This document shows, piece after piece, positions 28,178 through 37,134 of a stretch of DNA of 64,000 nucleotides. Source of the DNA: Psychrobacter sp. I-STPA6b (GTDB lineage Bacteria; Pseudomonadota; Gammaproteobacteria; Pseudomonadales; Moraxellaceae); the NCBI RefSeq assembly GCF_020662265.1, contig NZ_VEWM01000010.1:310001-374000 (forward strand). Reading direction: 5' to 3'. Positions within the stretch are counted from its first letter, which is position 1; every line of letters begins with the position of its first letter. The notes beneath the pieces are model-generated. The model was given only the letters and a program-made list of their open reading frames with translations, did no database searches and was not told where the DNA came from. The position numbers and the translations under genes were made by a program.

Positions 28178-28650
28178 AAGAATATCCTTTATGGTTAACA
28201 TCGTGTGAAACATGGATTTGCTAATGCAGCAAAGAAGACACCGTTATGGTGGTAACGCTCGAATGTTACTAACATAATGAAGGTTGTTGGTCATGAGTAA
28301 CATGAAACATGGGTACAGATATTTACAGTATTGATGTTTGTTTTGTAAAATAAAAATAAATTAAAACAAACCTGTAACAAATTTCACCACTTTGCAATGG
28401 CGCAATAATGATAATGATTTTGATTTATAAAATCAATATGTTTTATATTTATTAATTATTAGCTTTTTTGACTAAGCAGTCGTTTTATACTGAAAAATGA
28501 GTTGGATACTGGATGAGGAAGATATATCTTGTAAAAATATATAGTTACATCCAGTTATTACGATACAATCCGTATTAAATTAAGAATATATTGTTCGGAT
28601 TTATAAGATATACTCAATATCAGTTAGAAACACAATAGGACATCCTCTCT
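28178..28650. other. Divergent intergenic region with a Fur-box-like site
   Basis: About 470 bases, very AT-rich, between the lipoprotein gene and a small membrane gene on the plus strand. GATAATGATTTTGATTTAT at 28410-28428 matches the Fur consensus at 14 of 19 positions by hand count. No coding frame supported. Confidence 0.6.
28410..28428. promoter_or_regulatory. Fur-box-like site upstream of the TbpB-like lipoprotein
   Basis: The first ten bases GATAATGATT match the Fur consensus exactly and the rest partly. It lies about 230 bases upstream of the lipoprotein start and 223 upstream of the plus-strand gene, so either could be the target. Confidence 0.6.
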
Positions 28651-29142
28651 ATGCTCAAACTTACTGATAAAGGCGCTGTGATCACGTTGGCAGGACATTC
28701 TGATACAACTGGAGATGGTATGTTCTGGTTTGGAGCATCTTTGCTTATTGGCGCGATTGCAGTTGCAGTTGCGATGAGTTTTCTATCAGATAGATTAGCC
28801 ATTGGTGCATTGGCATTGCTTGTGGTTGGCTGTTTTATTTTTAATAGACGCCGTCAGCAATATAAACAACAGACAGAAAAAGTGATTCAATCAGGTAAAT
28901 TAGTTGTACGCCAAGGAGAGTTTGAGCATCAACTGGGTAATCGTTCGCAATGTATTCAGCTAAATACAGGAGATACTGTGTTGCAACAGGATCAACAGTT
29001 GCAAGTTATTACTGCTGAGGGTGTGCAACGCTATCGGATTCTTGGTTTTGAGTCGGCAAAAGAGGCAGAGGTGATGCAGGCAGTATTACAGGGACAACAG
29101 TTTGGGAAGCGCCATGCCAAGATTCAGATGCAGTCTAATTAA
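28651..29142 (+). CDS. Small membrane protein of unknown function
   Basis: 163 residues. Two hydrophobic segments (about 23-43 and 48-66) make an N-terminal hairpin, followed by a soluble part rich in Gln with alternating beta-type patterns (GKLVVRQGEFEHQLGN, QLQVITAEGVQRYRILGF). This layout resembles small bacterial PH-like membrane proteins, but no family was recognised. An AGGACA site precedes the start. It is divergent from the Slam locus and convergent with hemJ. Confidence 0.6.
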   Translation: MLKLTDKGAVITLAGHSDTTGDGMFWFGASLLIGAIAVAVAMSFLSDRLAIGALALLVVGCFIFNRRRQQYKQQTEKVIQSGKLVVRQGEFEHQLGNRSQCIQLNTGDTVLQQDQQLQVITAEGVQRYRILGFESAKEAEVMQAVLQGQQFGKRHAKIQMQSN

Positions 29143-29184
29143 CCGTCTATCGATTTGATAGTGTATACCTAGCTTGATGAATAT

Positions 29185-29619
29185 CTAGAATGGCTTGACA
29201 ATAACCAGTATCACTACAGCTATTAAGATAAAGACAGGTAGTTCGTTAAACCAACGCCAAAAAGTGTGGGTTTTATAGTGTGGATTTGTCAGCAGTTGTT
29301 TGCGGTAGTGGCCACAACTGAGGTGATAAAGGGTGAGACAGATGACAAGCGTCAGCTTAATATGTAGCCACAGTTGCGTTTTATAGATATCCCAACCTAA
29401 AAAGACCATCCAAAGACCAAATGTCCAAGTTGCAACCATAGCAGGGGTCATGATACCACGGTATAGCTTGCGCTCCATGATGGCAAAGCGCTCTTGGCTG
29501 ATGCTATCGTCACTCATAGCATGATAGACAAAGAGTCGAGGTAGATAAAAAATTCCAGCATACCAGCACACCATAGAGATGACATGCCAAGCCTTAATCC
29601 AGTTAAAGTATTCAACCAT
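29185..29619 (-). CDS. hemJ: Protoporphyrinogen IX oxidase HemJ (UPF0093)
   Basis: Membrane enzyme that oxidises protoporphyrinogen IX to protoporphyrin IX in heme synthesis. Seen: WIKAWHVISMVCWYAGIFYLPRLFVYHA with the conserved His, MERKLYRGIMTPAM, WLHIKLTLV and the C-terminal FRW-like segment RWFNELPVFIL. About four membrane helices. The start at 29619 (MVEYFNW) is an ATG; a longer frame would begin with TTG. 144 residues, the family norm. In Acinetobacter HemJ replaces HemG/HemY, so this is likely the main enzyme, but hemG and hemY cannot be excluded elsewhere. Confidence 0.88.
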   Translation of the reverse strand: MVEYFNWIKAWHVISMVCWYAGIFYLPRLFVYHAMSDDSISQERFAIMERKLYRGIMTPAMVATWTFGLWMVFLGWDIYKTQLWLHIKLTLVICLTLYHLSCGHYRKQLLTNPHYKTHTFWRWFNELPVFILIAVVILVIVKPF

Positions 29620-29773
29620 GCTAGGTATGACCTTAGTTATCAAAGAGAATTATAAGAGTGACCAGCGAGGGTCTATTATACTTGATAGATATCTACTGAA
29701 ATAGTAAGGGACTGTTTCTCTCAAGTCTCTCATTTTTTTCAGTTTCTAATTCTCTAAAAATGCAAGCTCAGTT

Positions 29774-30871
29774 TTACGTCAGCTCTAATGCGCTGGTATG
29801 TCCAGTGGTTGCATCAATAACAGGAATTTGTTTTGGTTTGGCAACTTGTGCGGTTAGCCCTAAGATACGCATCAGACGGTCATCATTAGATTGGCTGGCA
29901 TTGTTGGTAGTCAGTAGTTTGTCACCATAAAAGAATGAGTTTGCTCCAGCCATAAAGGCAAGTGCTTGCTCAGCATCAGATAAGCTCTCACGTCCTGCTG
30001 ATAAGCGCACATAACTTTGTGGACAGCAGATACGAGTGACTGCAATGGTGCGAATCCATTCAATGACAGACAGTTGCCCCTCTTCTAGGACTTTATCACC
30101 CAGTGGTGTGCCTTTGATAGGAACCAGTAAGTTAACGGGAATAGACTCAGGGGGAATAGGCATTTTGACCAGTTCATATATCCAGTCAATACGGTCTTCA
30201 CGGCTCTCACCCATACCGACAATACTGCCACTACAGACATTAATACCTGCTTGGCGAACATGAGCAATGGTATCTAATCTGTCATCATAGGTTCGGGTGC
30301 TGGTGACACTGTCGTAATAGTTACGAGAAGTATCGAGGTTGTGGTTATAGTAGTCAAGACCTGCTTCTGCAAGTTGCGTCGCCTGCTCGGGCTTGAGCAT
30401 ACCTAGCGTCATACAAGTTTCTAGCCCCAATGCCTTGACTTCACGAATCAGCTCAGTGACATAGGGCATGTCTTTAGCGCTGGGGTGCTTCCATGCTGCC
30501 CCCATACAAAACCGTGATGAGCCAGATGCTTTGGCACGTTTGGCAGCCGCGATGACTTTTTCTATCTGTAGACGTTTTTCGGCTTGTAGACCAGTTTTTT
30601 TACGATGATGTCCAGATTGTGAGCAGTAGCCACAGTCTTCTGGACAGTTACCTGTTTTGATAGATAGGAGGGTACTCACTTGGACTTCATTGGCATTAAA
30701 GTGCTGGCGGTGTACCTGCTGAGCTTGAAGCAACAGGTCCATCAAAGGCATATCAAATAAGTAAGCAATATCCTCACGGCTTATTTTTTTTAGTGAGTGT
30801 GTCGCATCTATTGATTGTTCAATAGATGCTGAGCCGTATTTCATTGCTATATCGTCTATATAATCGCTCAT
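29774..30871 (-). CDS. bioB: Biotin synthase
   Basis: Radical SAM enzyme that inserts sulfur into dethiobiotin. Seen: the [12 protein letters not shown] cluster motif (Cys76, Cys80, Cys83), [11 protein letters not shown], the YYNHNLDTS segment, and the [11 protein letters not shown] and RLSAGRESL motifs that bind the auxiliary cluster and substrate. 365 residues including an N-terminal extension of about 35. It stands alone; no other bio gene is nearby. Confidence 0.95.
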   Translation of the reverse strand: MSDYIDDIAMKYGSASIEQSIDATHSLKKISREDIAYLFDMPLMDLLLQAQQVHRQHFNANEVQVSTLLSIKTGNCPEDCGYCSQSGHHRKKTGLQAEKRLQIEKVIAAAKRAKASGSSRFCMGAAWKHPSAKDMPYVTELIREVKALGLETCMTLGMLKPEQATQLAEAGLDYYNHNLDTSRNYYDSVTSTRTYDDRLDTIAHVRQAGINVCSGSIVGMGESREDRIDWIYELVKMPIPPESIPVNLLVPIKGTPLGDKVLEEGQLSVIEWIRTIAVTRICCPQSYVRLSAGRESLSDAEQALAFMAGANSFFYGDKLLTTNNASQSNDDRLMRILGLTAQVAKPKQIPVIDATTGHTSALELT

Positions 30872-31015
30872 ACTAGCCTCGTCCTTTAGGTATCTTGGCG
30901 ATGTTTATTGGCATGATAAGGTATCAGTATATTAAATATGTACTATATGAGTACAGCTCTATCATAACCTCGTATAGTTTGAGATAGAGACCAGAATACA
31001 GGTTTTTGTGGATGG

Positions 31016-31534
31016 TTATTTACCCAGTTTATGTTTGGCGACACCAATCCAGTGTTTGGCAAACTGCTGAGCCTGATATACATAAGGCTTGGCTTGCTGG
31101 ATGTAGGGTTTTAGCTCTTCTGGTACTTCTGGGACAATATGTTTTGCCAGTTTGTTAAACCACATTAGCAGGCTATAGTCACCTTCCATACTCAGTTTAC
31201 CTTCTTGGATGGCGGTCATAAACGCAGCAACATCACCACCTGTTAGAAGCTTAACGCCTGTTGCTGAGTCTTGAAAGTCAATACTAAGACTTGGAGATTC
31301 AGCTTTGCCTGCATGCTGGCTAAACTTGCCATTATTAAAATGGTAGTAACGTGCCACACCAGCTGCTTCACTACCAATCTGAATGGTGACGTCACGATCT
31401 ACAAGCAGTTCTGTGAACTCTTTGTTATTGCTATCTGCCAGCATAGATAGACGATAGCCAATCGCTGCTAATAAGGCGTCTAAAGGGTCTGCTTTAACAT
31501 TTAATACAGGAATCGTAAACATAATATTGTCCAT
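31016..31534 (-). CDS. SCP2 sterol-binding domain protein
   Basis: 172 residues with an SCP2-like lipid-binding fold: VTIQIGSEAAGVARYYHF and GDVAAFMTAIQEGKLSMEGDYSLLMWF resemble the hydrophobic-cavity strands and helix of the family. The UbiJ and UbiT ubiquinone-synthesis accessory proteins share this domain, but ubiE, ubiB, ubiU and ubiV are absent here, so that role is only a possibility. The C terminus is helical and Lys/Gln-rich. Flanked by bioB and an unknown membrane gene. Confidence 0.68.
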   Translation of the reverse strand: MDNIMFTIPVLNVKADPLDALLAAIGYRLSMLADSNNKEFTELLVDRDVTIQIGSEAAGVARYYHFNNGKFSQHAGKAESPSLSIDFQDSATGVKLLTGGDVAAFMTAIQEGKLSMEGDYSLLMWFNKLAKHIVPEVPEELKPYIQQAKPYVYQAQQFAKHWIGVAKHKLGK

Positions 31535-31596
31535 TTTTGGGATTTATAGTCATTATGGTATCACATACAGACTTTTACAATGGTAGTGTAAATGTA

Positions 31597-31627
31597 TGAA
31601 AAAAGACAAGCCCAAGACTTGTCTTTT
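31597..31627 (-). terminator. Terminator after the small membrane gene
   Basis: AAAAGACAAG (31601-31610) and CTTGTCTTTT (31618-31627) form a perfect stem with a 7-base loop. On the minus strand it runs into a T-tract. Confidence 0.75.
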
Positions 31628-31804
31628 CTAGGTAGTATATTTTTAGTGTAGGCTTTTTGGGCAACTCTCTTGTTACCTCTCATTTCTTATACAAATTAAT
31701 ATTAATAAGAATTTGATAAGTTATCGCAAGCATTAATGTATCAAACCAGTGAACTGTTGTAAACTTAAAAATTATTACTAATCCAAAAAATAATCAGAGG
31801 AGGA

Positions 31805-32227
31805 CTATTTATATTTTGGATGAAATTGTTCTGTATTATGAAAACGAGGTTGGTACTTCTTATAAATAGGGGTATGTTCGATATAGCTATCAGACTCTAA
31901 AGATGACTGTGTATCGAGACTGCTTTCTGAAGTGTTGCTAACATCAGTTTGGCTGATTTTATACAGTGACCAGATGGCAAGAGGAATCCATGTGATGGCT
32001 AGTGCGCAGACATAAGCTTGCCAGTTATCTAATGGTAATATATACAGAATAAAAGTATGTATCTGGTTGACAAGCAGTCCATAAAGCATGCCAGCTATTA
32101 GATACCCCAGTAAATAGCGATGGGATGAGATAAGAGTAGCCAGAATACCAATAGTCAATAAGGCATAACCTAAAATTGACCATGATGATGTTGTGGATAG
32201 CCATGCTGTGTTCATTGCGATAACCAT
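31805..32227 (-). CDS. Four-helix membrane protein of unknown function
   Basis: 140 residues. Three or four hydrophobic segments fill the first 100 residues (e.g. ILGYALLTIGILATLIS, YLLGYLIAGMLYGLLV, AYVCALAITWIPLAIWSLY), then a polar tail rich in Ser, Tyr and His. GAGG lies 8 bases before the start. No family recognised. A Fur-like half-site and a 15-base inverted repeat lie in its upstream region. Confidence 0.6.
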   Translation of the reverse strand: MVIAMNTAWLSTTSSWSILGYALLTIGILATLISSHRYLLGYLIAGMLYGLLVNQIHTFILYILPLDNWQAYVCALAITWIPLAIWSLYKISQTDVSNTSESSLDTQSSLESDSYIEHTPIYKKYQPRFHNTEQFHPKYK

Positions 32228-32266
32228 GATGATAACCTCTTAACTGTTAACAGTCTTTGAAAGGTA

Positions 32267-32342
32267 CAATGCAAAAACTAATATAAAAAACTAACATAAG
32301 GAAAAAGTATAAAACCACACTAAAGAGTTAGTTTTTGCATTG
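32267..32342. repeat. Perfect 15-base inverted repeat upstream of the membrane gene
   Basis: CAATGCAAAAACTAA at 32267-32281 and TTAGTTTTTGCATTG at 32328-32342 are exact reverse complements separated by 46 AT-rich bases. There is no T-run that would make it a terminator for a nearby gene. It may bind a regulator as a pair of sites or be a remnant of a small mobile element. Confidence 0.75.
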
Positions 32343-32359
32343 GATTGGTTATCATTATG
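32341..32359. promoter_or_regulatory. Weak Fur-box-like site
   Basis: TGGATTGGTTATCATTATG matches the 19-base Fur consensus at about 13 positions, with TTATCATTAT intact. It overlaps the end of the 15-base inverted repeat and lies about 115 bases upstream of the membrane gene. Confidence 0.4.
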
Positions 32360-32400
32360 CGATGCTTTTTTGAAAATAAAAAGACAGAAAATGCAGTTTT

Positions 32401-32441
32401 GCGACAACAGTTGACGTATAGTTTTTTATTATTGTTGTCGC
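32401..32441 (-). terminator. Inverted repeat after serB, possible weak terminator
   Basis: GCGACAACA (32401-32409) and TGTTGTCGC (32433-32441) are exact complements with a 23-base loop. On the minus strand AAAAC rather than T-rich sequence follows, so termination would be weak; it could stabilise the serB mRNA end. Confidence 0.4.
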
Positions 32442-32522
32442 AGTCTGATAGCGCCATGAGTCCTCAAGGATTGCTGAACATGGCAATGTCGGTGATAAAA
32501 TTATGAATATTTTATGACACAG

Positions 32523-33794
32523 TTATGAGGTAGCTGAAGCAGTAGCGGCGCTAAAAACAGTCGTATCATAGCCTAAAATATATAGTACACCCTCAAGCCC
32601 AGTCGCATTGATAGCTGCATCAGCACGTGCTCGGACAATTGGTTTTGCATGGTAGGCAACCCCTAAATCTGCATGTTCCATCATCAGCAAGTCATTAGCA
32701 CCATCACCAACACAGACGATTTCAGACTCAGAAATATGATGATGCGTGGCAATCTTTTGTACTAATTGTGCTTTACGTTCTGCATTAACAATGGGTAAAT
32801 TTACATTACCACTGACTTCACCTTCAACAATATCCAAGATATTAGAGTGAACCTCATCAATACCTAAGAGTTGAGCAATACGCTCAGCAAAATAAGTAAA
32901 ACCCCCAGAAAGTAGTACAGTATGGTAGCCAAGAGCTTTTAATGTAGCGATGGTTGTGCGTGCGCCTGTTGATAAACTCAGGCTTTGAAAGACATCTTCT
33001 AACACATCTGTAGACAGACCTTGCAATAAGGCAACCCGTTGGATAAATGACTCATCAAAGTTAATCTCACCGCGCATCGCAGACTCTGTGATTTCATTGA
33101 CTTGCTCACCAATCCCTGCCACTTTTGCCATCTCTACAATGACTTCTTGTTGAATCAGTGTCGAGTCCATATCAAAACAAGCTAAACGGTGTGGGCGTAG
33201 CATCTGCGCAACAGAGACAATATGACAGTCTATGGCGGCATCTCCTCCCATGTCTTCTGTGATTGGTAATGTTTCAATAAACTGACGTAAATGAGCAGTT
33301 AGTTGTTCATCCAGAATATGTGCAGCGGCTGTTTTTTTCTCGGCAGTGATGGATTCAGATTGTGCAGGAAGCAATACATAACGATAAACTTGTACATCCG
33401 TTAGAGGCTCGATTAGCTGTGCATCGGTATTGAATGAATCTGCTGTTGCAACAGGAATAACACGCCATGATGGCTGATTGTCTGCCCATTCCTTAATATG
33501 ATCGTCTAGTGCGCCGGTTGTTGGTGTATTGCCTGTTTTAACTGGGGTGTCAGGTAGTGCATTGGTTTGGGCAACTACAATAAGTGCAAAAATGGGAAGA
33601 GGATCTAAGTTACTGGCATTGGTGATATCAGCAACATCTGGTAATAAGTCTTTGGCTTGCTCAAGAGCGCGATGCCAGCAATCGAGGTGGGGCAACTGTA
33701 ACTTGGCAACATCTGAGTTTGTAGTTGCATTATTCGAGAAGCTTTGCGTTGTCGCAGTGATTGAAATATTATTAATAGAAGTATTTGTTGCCAT
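32523..33794 (-). CDS. serB: Phosphoserine phosphatase
   Basis: HAD-family enzyme for the last step of serine synthesis. Seen: ACFDMDSTLIQQEVIVEMA with nucleophile Asp208 and acid/base Asp210, MRGEINFDESFIQRVALLQG, LLSGGFTYFAERIA, and CVGDGANDLLMMEHADLGVA with the metal-binding aspartates. The first 200 residues form an ACT-like regulatory region, longer than in E. coli SerB (322 residues overall; 423 here), with a Ser/Thr/Asn-rich leader of about 30. AAAGGAT precedes the start. Divergent from the YtjB/AhpA family gene, a conserved neighbour pair. Confidence 0.94.
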   Translation of the reverse strand: MATNTSINNISITATTQSFSNNATTNSDVAKLQLPHLDCWHRALEQAKDLLPDVADITNASNLDPLPIFALIVVAQTNALPDTPVKTGNTPTTGALDDHIKEWADNQPSWRVIPVATADSFNTDAQLIEPLTDVQVYRYVLLPAQSESITAEKKTAAAHILDEQLTAHLRQFIETLPITEDMGGDAAIDCHIVSVAQMLRPHRLACFDMDSTLIQQEVIVEMAKVAGIGEQVNEITESAMRGEINFDESFIQRVALLQGLSTDVLEDVFQSLSLSTGARTTIATLKALGYHTVLLSGGFTYFAERIAQLLGIDEVHSNILDIVEGEVSGNVNLPIVNAERKAQLVQKIATHHHISESEIVCVGDGANDLLMMEHADLGVAYHAKPIVRARADAAINATGLEGVLYILGYDTTVFSAATASATS

Positions 33795-34232
33795 GATTAT
33801 GTATCCTTTGAGCTATAAATTGCAAACTAGGTGACGTTATAAAAGTATAACGTATGCTGTGGCAAATTTTAGAAATTATCACAACTTTCTTTTTTATTGG
33901 ACTTTTTACTATTAGGTATTTCTAGGTAAAAAAATTGCATAAAATAATATGGCAAAATACACACGCTAGAAGCCTATTTTTATATAATATGAATCCAGTT
34001 AGATAAATTGCAAAGCCAGCTTTGTATAAATAGCGTCAAGCTACCTATCTAAAGCCGACTGATGTATCTTATTTTCACCACTATTTCGCCATAACCATAG
34101 ACTGCACCGATTATTGTGCAGACTATGATAAACTGACTATGAGCAACTCTTAGCCCTCTTGTCAGTTTATTTATATTATTTGATGACAGTACGGTGCTTT
34201 TTTGTATCCATTGACCAGAAGTTTAACACAAC
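33795..34232. other. serB / ytjB divergent intergenic region
   Basis: About 440 AT-rich bases carrying both promoters. TAGACTGCAC (34098-34107) and GTGCAGACTA (34116-34125) are nearly perfect inverted repeats (9 of 10) with an 8-base spacer, followed by TATGATAA, a -10-like hexamer for the plus strand. The repeat could be an operator. No gene is supported. Confidence 0.5.
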
Positions 34233-35696
34233 ATGATTTATTTAGCGCCGCGGCAAGGCTTGTTTGCCATTATCATTTTTATTAGCTTTTGTATACAGAC
34301 GTTACTACTGGTCGTCAGTACAGAGCGCCAAATCCATCAAGAGCGGATGCAGTCTGGTGAGCATATGATTTCGCAAATCATAGATGAGACCAAACTGCCT
34401 TTATTAAGCCAAGATCGTGTTAGCCTGAGTGTGATTAGCGCACGCTATACTACAGATGATGATGTGGCTAAGCTGGTTATTCGAGATGCAGATGGCAATG
34501 TATTGGTACAAACAGGTACAGCACCACTACAACAGGGCGATAAAGTAGAGCAGGTGATCTCTTCTGAAGGTAATGAATTGGGTAGTATTACCTTGATATT
34601 AGCTGAGACAAGTAAAGGTGAAATTATCGCCTCACAGTGGGTATTCTTGCTAGGCTCACTCATCATTTATCTTCTCATTTGGCTGCTTTATGGTTACGTG
34701 GCTCGCCCAACCAAAGCTCAACTGGCAGCATTGAGCCGAGAAATTCAAGAGCATTATTTTGCACAGCAACCGACTCAAAAATTACGGACACGTCGTGATG
34801 ATAGAGATGGTGAAAGTGATAGTGATGAACCAGTGCAGACATCACAAAATGAAGAGTCTATCGTTAATACATTAATAAAAGGTGCAGGTGCATCAGCACA
34901 AAGTCCGCTGCCAGATAGCCCTGCTCCATCTGCACAAATGCCAAAAAATGTACATCAGCAGCTTAATAGCTATATGCAGTCGCAACGTCAGGAAGCATCG
35001 GTATCATCTCAAGTAGCAGATAATGAGCCAGATGAGCGTGCAAAAGTGGCAACTGAAGCAACAGCACACACTAGCAAACCAGCACCTCGAAAAGCAGAGG
35101 TAGCAGATAGTATGGATGTAGCGACCATAAAAATTAGCTTTTCTGATAAGTACAACTTGATTGGTAAGCTTGCACCAGAGCAATATGTACCTTACTTTAC
35201 ACTATGTACACAGCTTTTAAACCAAGGGATTAGTGAAGTTTTAAAGCAACCCATCTTTCATGGTGTGATATTGGTTAATCAACCAATGTTTGATGCACAG
35301 GGTGCAGAAGTTGTGCTGCAAACTAAAAATAGCCATGCTAAAGTAGCGTTGGCTGCGGTTACTTTGGCGCAGCTATATGTCATGCTAAATGAGATTATTG
35401 TTGTTAAGCATCATGAGTTACAACGCTTTGCAGCAAATATCAAAGTTGGTGTGAGTGATGATAATAACCAAAGCCCAATGAGTCAGATGGTTGACAAACT
35501 GTGCCGTGATAATGAAGTATTAACCTTATTACCGATGAGTGGGTTAAAACAATTAAGCCAACATATACAGCTGCGGAATTTACCTAAGCCAATGACAGTA
35601 TATGAGCGTGAATGTGCTTTTGTCAGTGGCGTCAGTGAGACAATGGTACAGCGCTTAGTGAGTATGCGTGATGCAGTTTTGTTATCTGAAGACTAG
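34233..35696 (+). CDS. AhpA/YtjB (SMP_2) family membrane protein
   Basis: 487 residues. A first membrane helix (about 10-30), a periplasmic domain (about 31-132) with sensor-like strands (DDVAKLVIRDADGNVLVQTG), a second helix (about 134-154), then a cytoplasmic region with a long Gln/Ser/Glu linker (about 170-290) and a C-terminal domain with KISFSDKYNLIGKLAPEQY. The layout and the divergent position next to serB match E. coli YtjB and Pseudomonas AhpA. The family has been called a virulence-associated hemolysin-like group but has no proven function. The linker is unusually long. Family call rests on topology and synteny. Confidence 0.66.
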   Translation: MIYLAPRQGLFAIIIFISFCIQTLLLVVSTERQIHQERMQSGEHMISQIIDETKLPLLSQDRVSLSVISARYTTDDDVAKLVIRDADGNVLVQTGTAPLQQGDKVEQVISSEGNELGSITLILAETSKGEIIASQWVFLLGSLIIYLLIWLLYGYVARPTKAQLAALSREIQEHYFAQQPTQKLRTRRDDRDGESDSDEPVQTSQNEESIVNTLIKGAGASAQSPLPDSPAPSAQMPKNVHQQLNSYMQSQRQEASVSSQVADNEPDERAKVATEATAHTSKPAPRKAEVADSMDVATIKISFSDKYNLIGKLAPEQYVPYFTLCTQLLNQGISEVLKQPIFHGVILVNQPMFDAQGAEVVLQTKNSHAKVALAAVTLAQLYVMLNEIIVVKHHELQRFAANIKVGVSDDNNQSPMSQMVDKLCRDNEVLTLLPMSGLKQLSQHIQLRNLPKPMTVYERECAFVSGVSETMVQRLVSMRDAVLLSED

Positions 35697-36089
35697 CAAG
35701 ATATTGCCTGAGCTGAGTGCATCATCAGTCAGTGAATACTGAGAGCATGGAAAAAATAGCTAAAACATATTGACAAAAGTGAGTGGAAATTTTATAAGAC
35801 AGTCAGGAAAGACGGTTTTCATTGGCTATAAATTTAGCCAATTTTTACATAAAAGTAAAATATAGTTATAACCCTTTTAAATGCCAATTTAATGGGGGAG
35901 AGCTTAATAGCCCCCATAGTATATAAACAAGAGTATATGACAGCTATAGAGAAGCTATATCTGTATGGATACTTTAGTATATATCATATATAGAGTGGGT
36001 GAAAACAGGCTTGTATGACTGTTTGTCTTCTAAAAAATCGTGTATTATTTGACCCCCAATTGACCCTGTAAATAAATTAGGAGCATGCG
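35697..36089. other. Intergenic region holding a MITE-like copy
   Basis: About 390 bases between the YtjB-family gene and the PA3496-like gene. A diverged MITE copy occupies 35795-35918. The rest is AT-rich with no coding frame. GGAG (AATTAGGAGCATG) just before 36090 is the ribosome site of the next gene. Confidence 0.6.
35795..35918. mobile_element. MITE-like element, diverged copy (about 124 bp)
   Basis: The interior AAATTTAGCCAATTTTTACA and an AAAGTAAAA block match the 4707-4826 element closely, and the order of blocks is the same. Both terminal repeats have decayed: the right end reads AGCTTAATAGCCCCCATA and the left end around TAAGACAGTC. An old insertion. Confidence 0.7.
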
Positions 36090-36323
36090 ATGAGTGACCC
36101 AGATTTAGATGATGATTTTGATGATGATGGCTTTGATGATGATGAAGCGGTCAAGCTAGCTGATGAGGCAGAGAATACGGCACGTTCACGTAGCAGTAGT
36201 CTTGAAAAAAGACGACTGATTGACAACTTATTAGAAGAAAAAAGACTAGAGCGAGAGCTAAAAGATGGCTTCGATGATGATTTAGATGATTTTGACGATG
36301 ACGATTTTGATGATGACTTCTAA
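36090..36323 (+). CDS. PA3496-like acidic small protein
   Basis: 77 residues. Two Asp-rich ends (DDDFDDDGFDDDE and DDFDDDDFDDDF) flank a basic helical core SLEKRRLIDNLLEEKRLERE. The core pattern (RR-x-I-x-x-x-L-E-E-x-R-L-x-x-x-L) is that of the PA3496 family, proposed to be linked to envelope integrity in Pseudomonas. The Asp blocks come from GAT repeats, which could arise by slippage. AGGAG sits 7 bases before the start. It precedes a UPF0149 gene on the same strand. Confidence 0.6.
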   Translation: MSDPDLDDDFDDDGFDDDEAVKLADEAENTARSRSSSLEKRRLIDNLLEEKRLERELKDGFDDDLDDFDDDDFDDDF

Positions 36324-36476
36324 CTTAGGGTAAATAAGACAAAAGTTTGTCATGCTGTTTAGAAAAATGACTGAGCAAAGAGTCACTAAGTACAGCATCT
36401 AAAGGTAGCCAGAAAGTGCTGGCTAAATAAAAATTGTCCTCGCGATAAATAATTTTGTAAAGGTATAAGGATAACT

Positions 36477-37028
36477 ATGACCCACGATGAGTTAATACAA
36501 TATTTGGACTCAGAGGCAAATGAGTTTGGATTAGATAGCATTGCTACCCATGGGTTTTTGACCGCCACAGTGGTGGGTAAGCCTTTGCCGAATTGGTTAT
36601 CGTTATACTTTGAAGAGCAAGATGACCGTATTGCTGATGAAATCAAAGAAGCACTACAACGCTGGCAAGCAAGTCTATTGATGGACTTAAAAGATGAAAG
36701 TAGCATTGAATTGCCTCTTAGTGTTACTGACAATGATGAAATGGATTTTTCACCAGAATCAGAGTTATCAGCATGGTCAGTAGGGTTTATTGATGCCATG
36801 TATGGTGATGAGAGCATTGACTGGTTTTCTGATGAAGACACCAGTGAAGATGTGGCAATGTTGACCTTACCAATGATGGTGTTTAGTGGCATTGATATGG
36901 CTGATGGTAGTGAGGAAGATGAAGACCTTGCAGAAATCCGCGCTGATGAAGATGCCCTAGCACAGATGGCAAACAGTATTGAAGGCAACTTGACTGAGTT
37001 GTTTTTGCTATTTAATACAACAGACTAA
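36477..37028 (+). CDS. UPF0149 family protein (YecA/YgfB type)
   Basis: 183 residues of a helical fold. Seen: an N-terminal helix with LIQYLDSEANEFGLDSIATH, then HGFLTATVVGKPLPNWL, which is the family signature, SAWSVGFIDAMY, and a C-terminal acidic region ending in helical NSIEGNLTELFLLF. Acidic overall. In Pseudomonas a YgfB member modulates beta-lactamase and antibiotic response; whether that applies here is unknown. AAGGATA precedes the start. Confidence 0.78.
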   Translation: MTHDELIQYLDSEANEFGLDSIATHGFLTATVVGKPLPNWLSLYFEEQDDRIADEIKEALQRWQASLLMDLKDESSIELPLSVTDNDEMDFSPESELSAWSVGFIDAMYGDESIDWFSDEDTSEDVAMLTLPMMVFSGIDMADGSEEDEDLAEIRADEDALAQMANSIEGNLTELFLLFNTTD

Positions 37029-37042
37029 ATCATAATCATATA

Positions 37043-37083
37043 TAGGCATCTATTAAATATATAAGTACTTTTAATAGACCTTA
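37043..37083. repeat. Short MITE-end-like palindrome (41 bp)
   Basis: TAGGCATCTATTAAA and TTTAATAGACCTTA face each other around 12 bases. The ends resemble the MITE termini (TAGGGTCTGTTGAAC) and TA flanks both sides. Either a minimal deletion form of the element or a coincidental hairpin after the UPF0149 gene. Confidence 0.4.
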
Positions 37084-37134
37084 GTATATCTGTATCTTGT
37101 GTTAACTTCTGATTAATTAAATGGTGGTCATTGT

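Noticed and set aside
29665-29685. GAGGGTCTATTATAC as a MITE terminus
   Set aside because: Single end with no partner and no interior match; probably chance.
36386-36988. Minus-strand open frame of 200 codons
   Set aside because: It is Ser-rich and antisense to the UPF0149 gene, which has a clear family signature and ribosome site.
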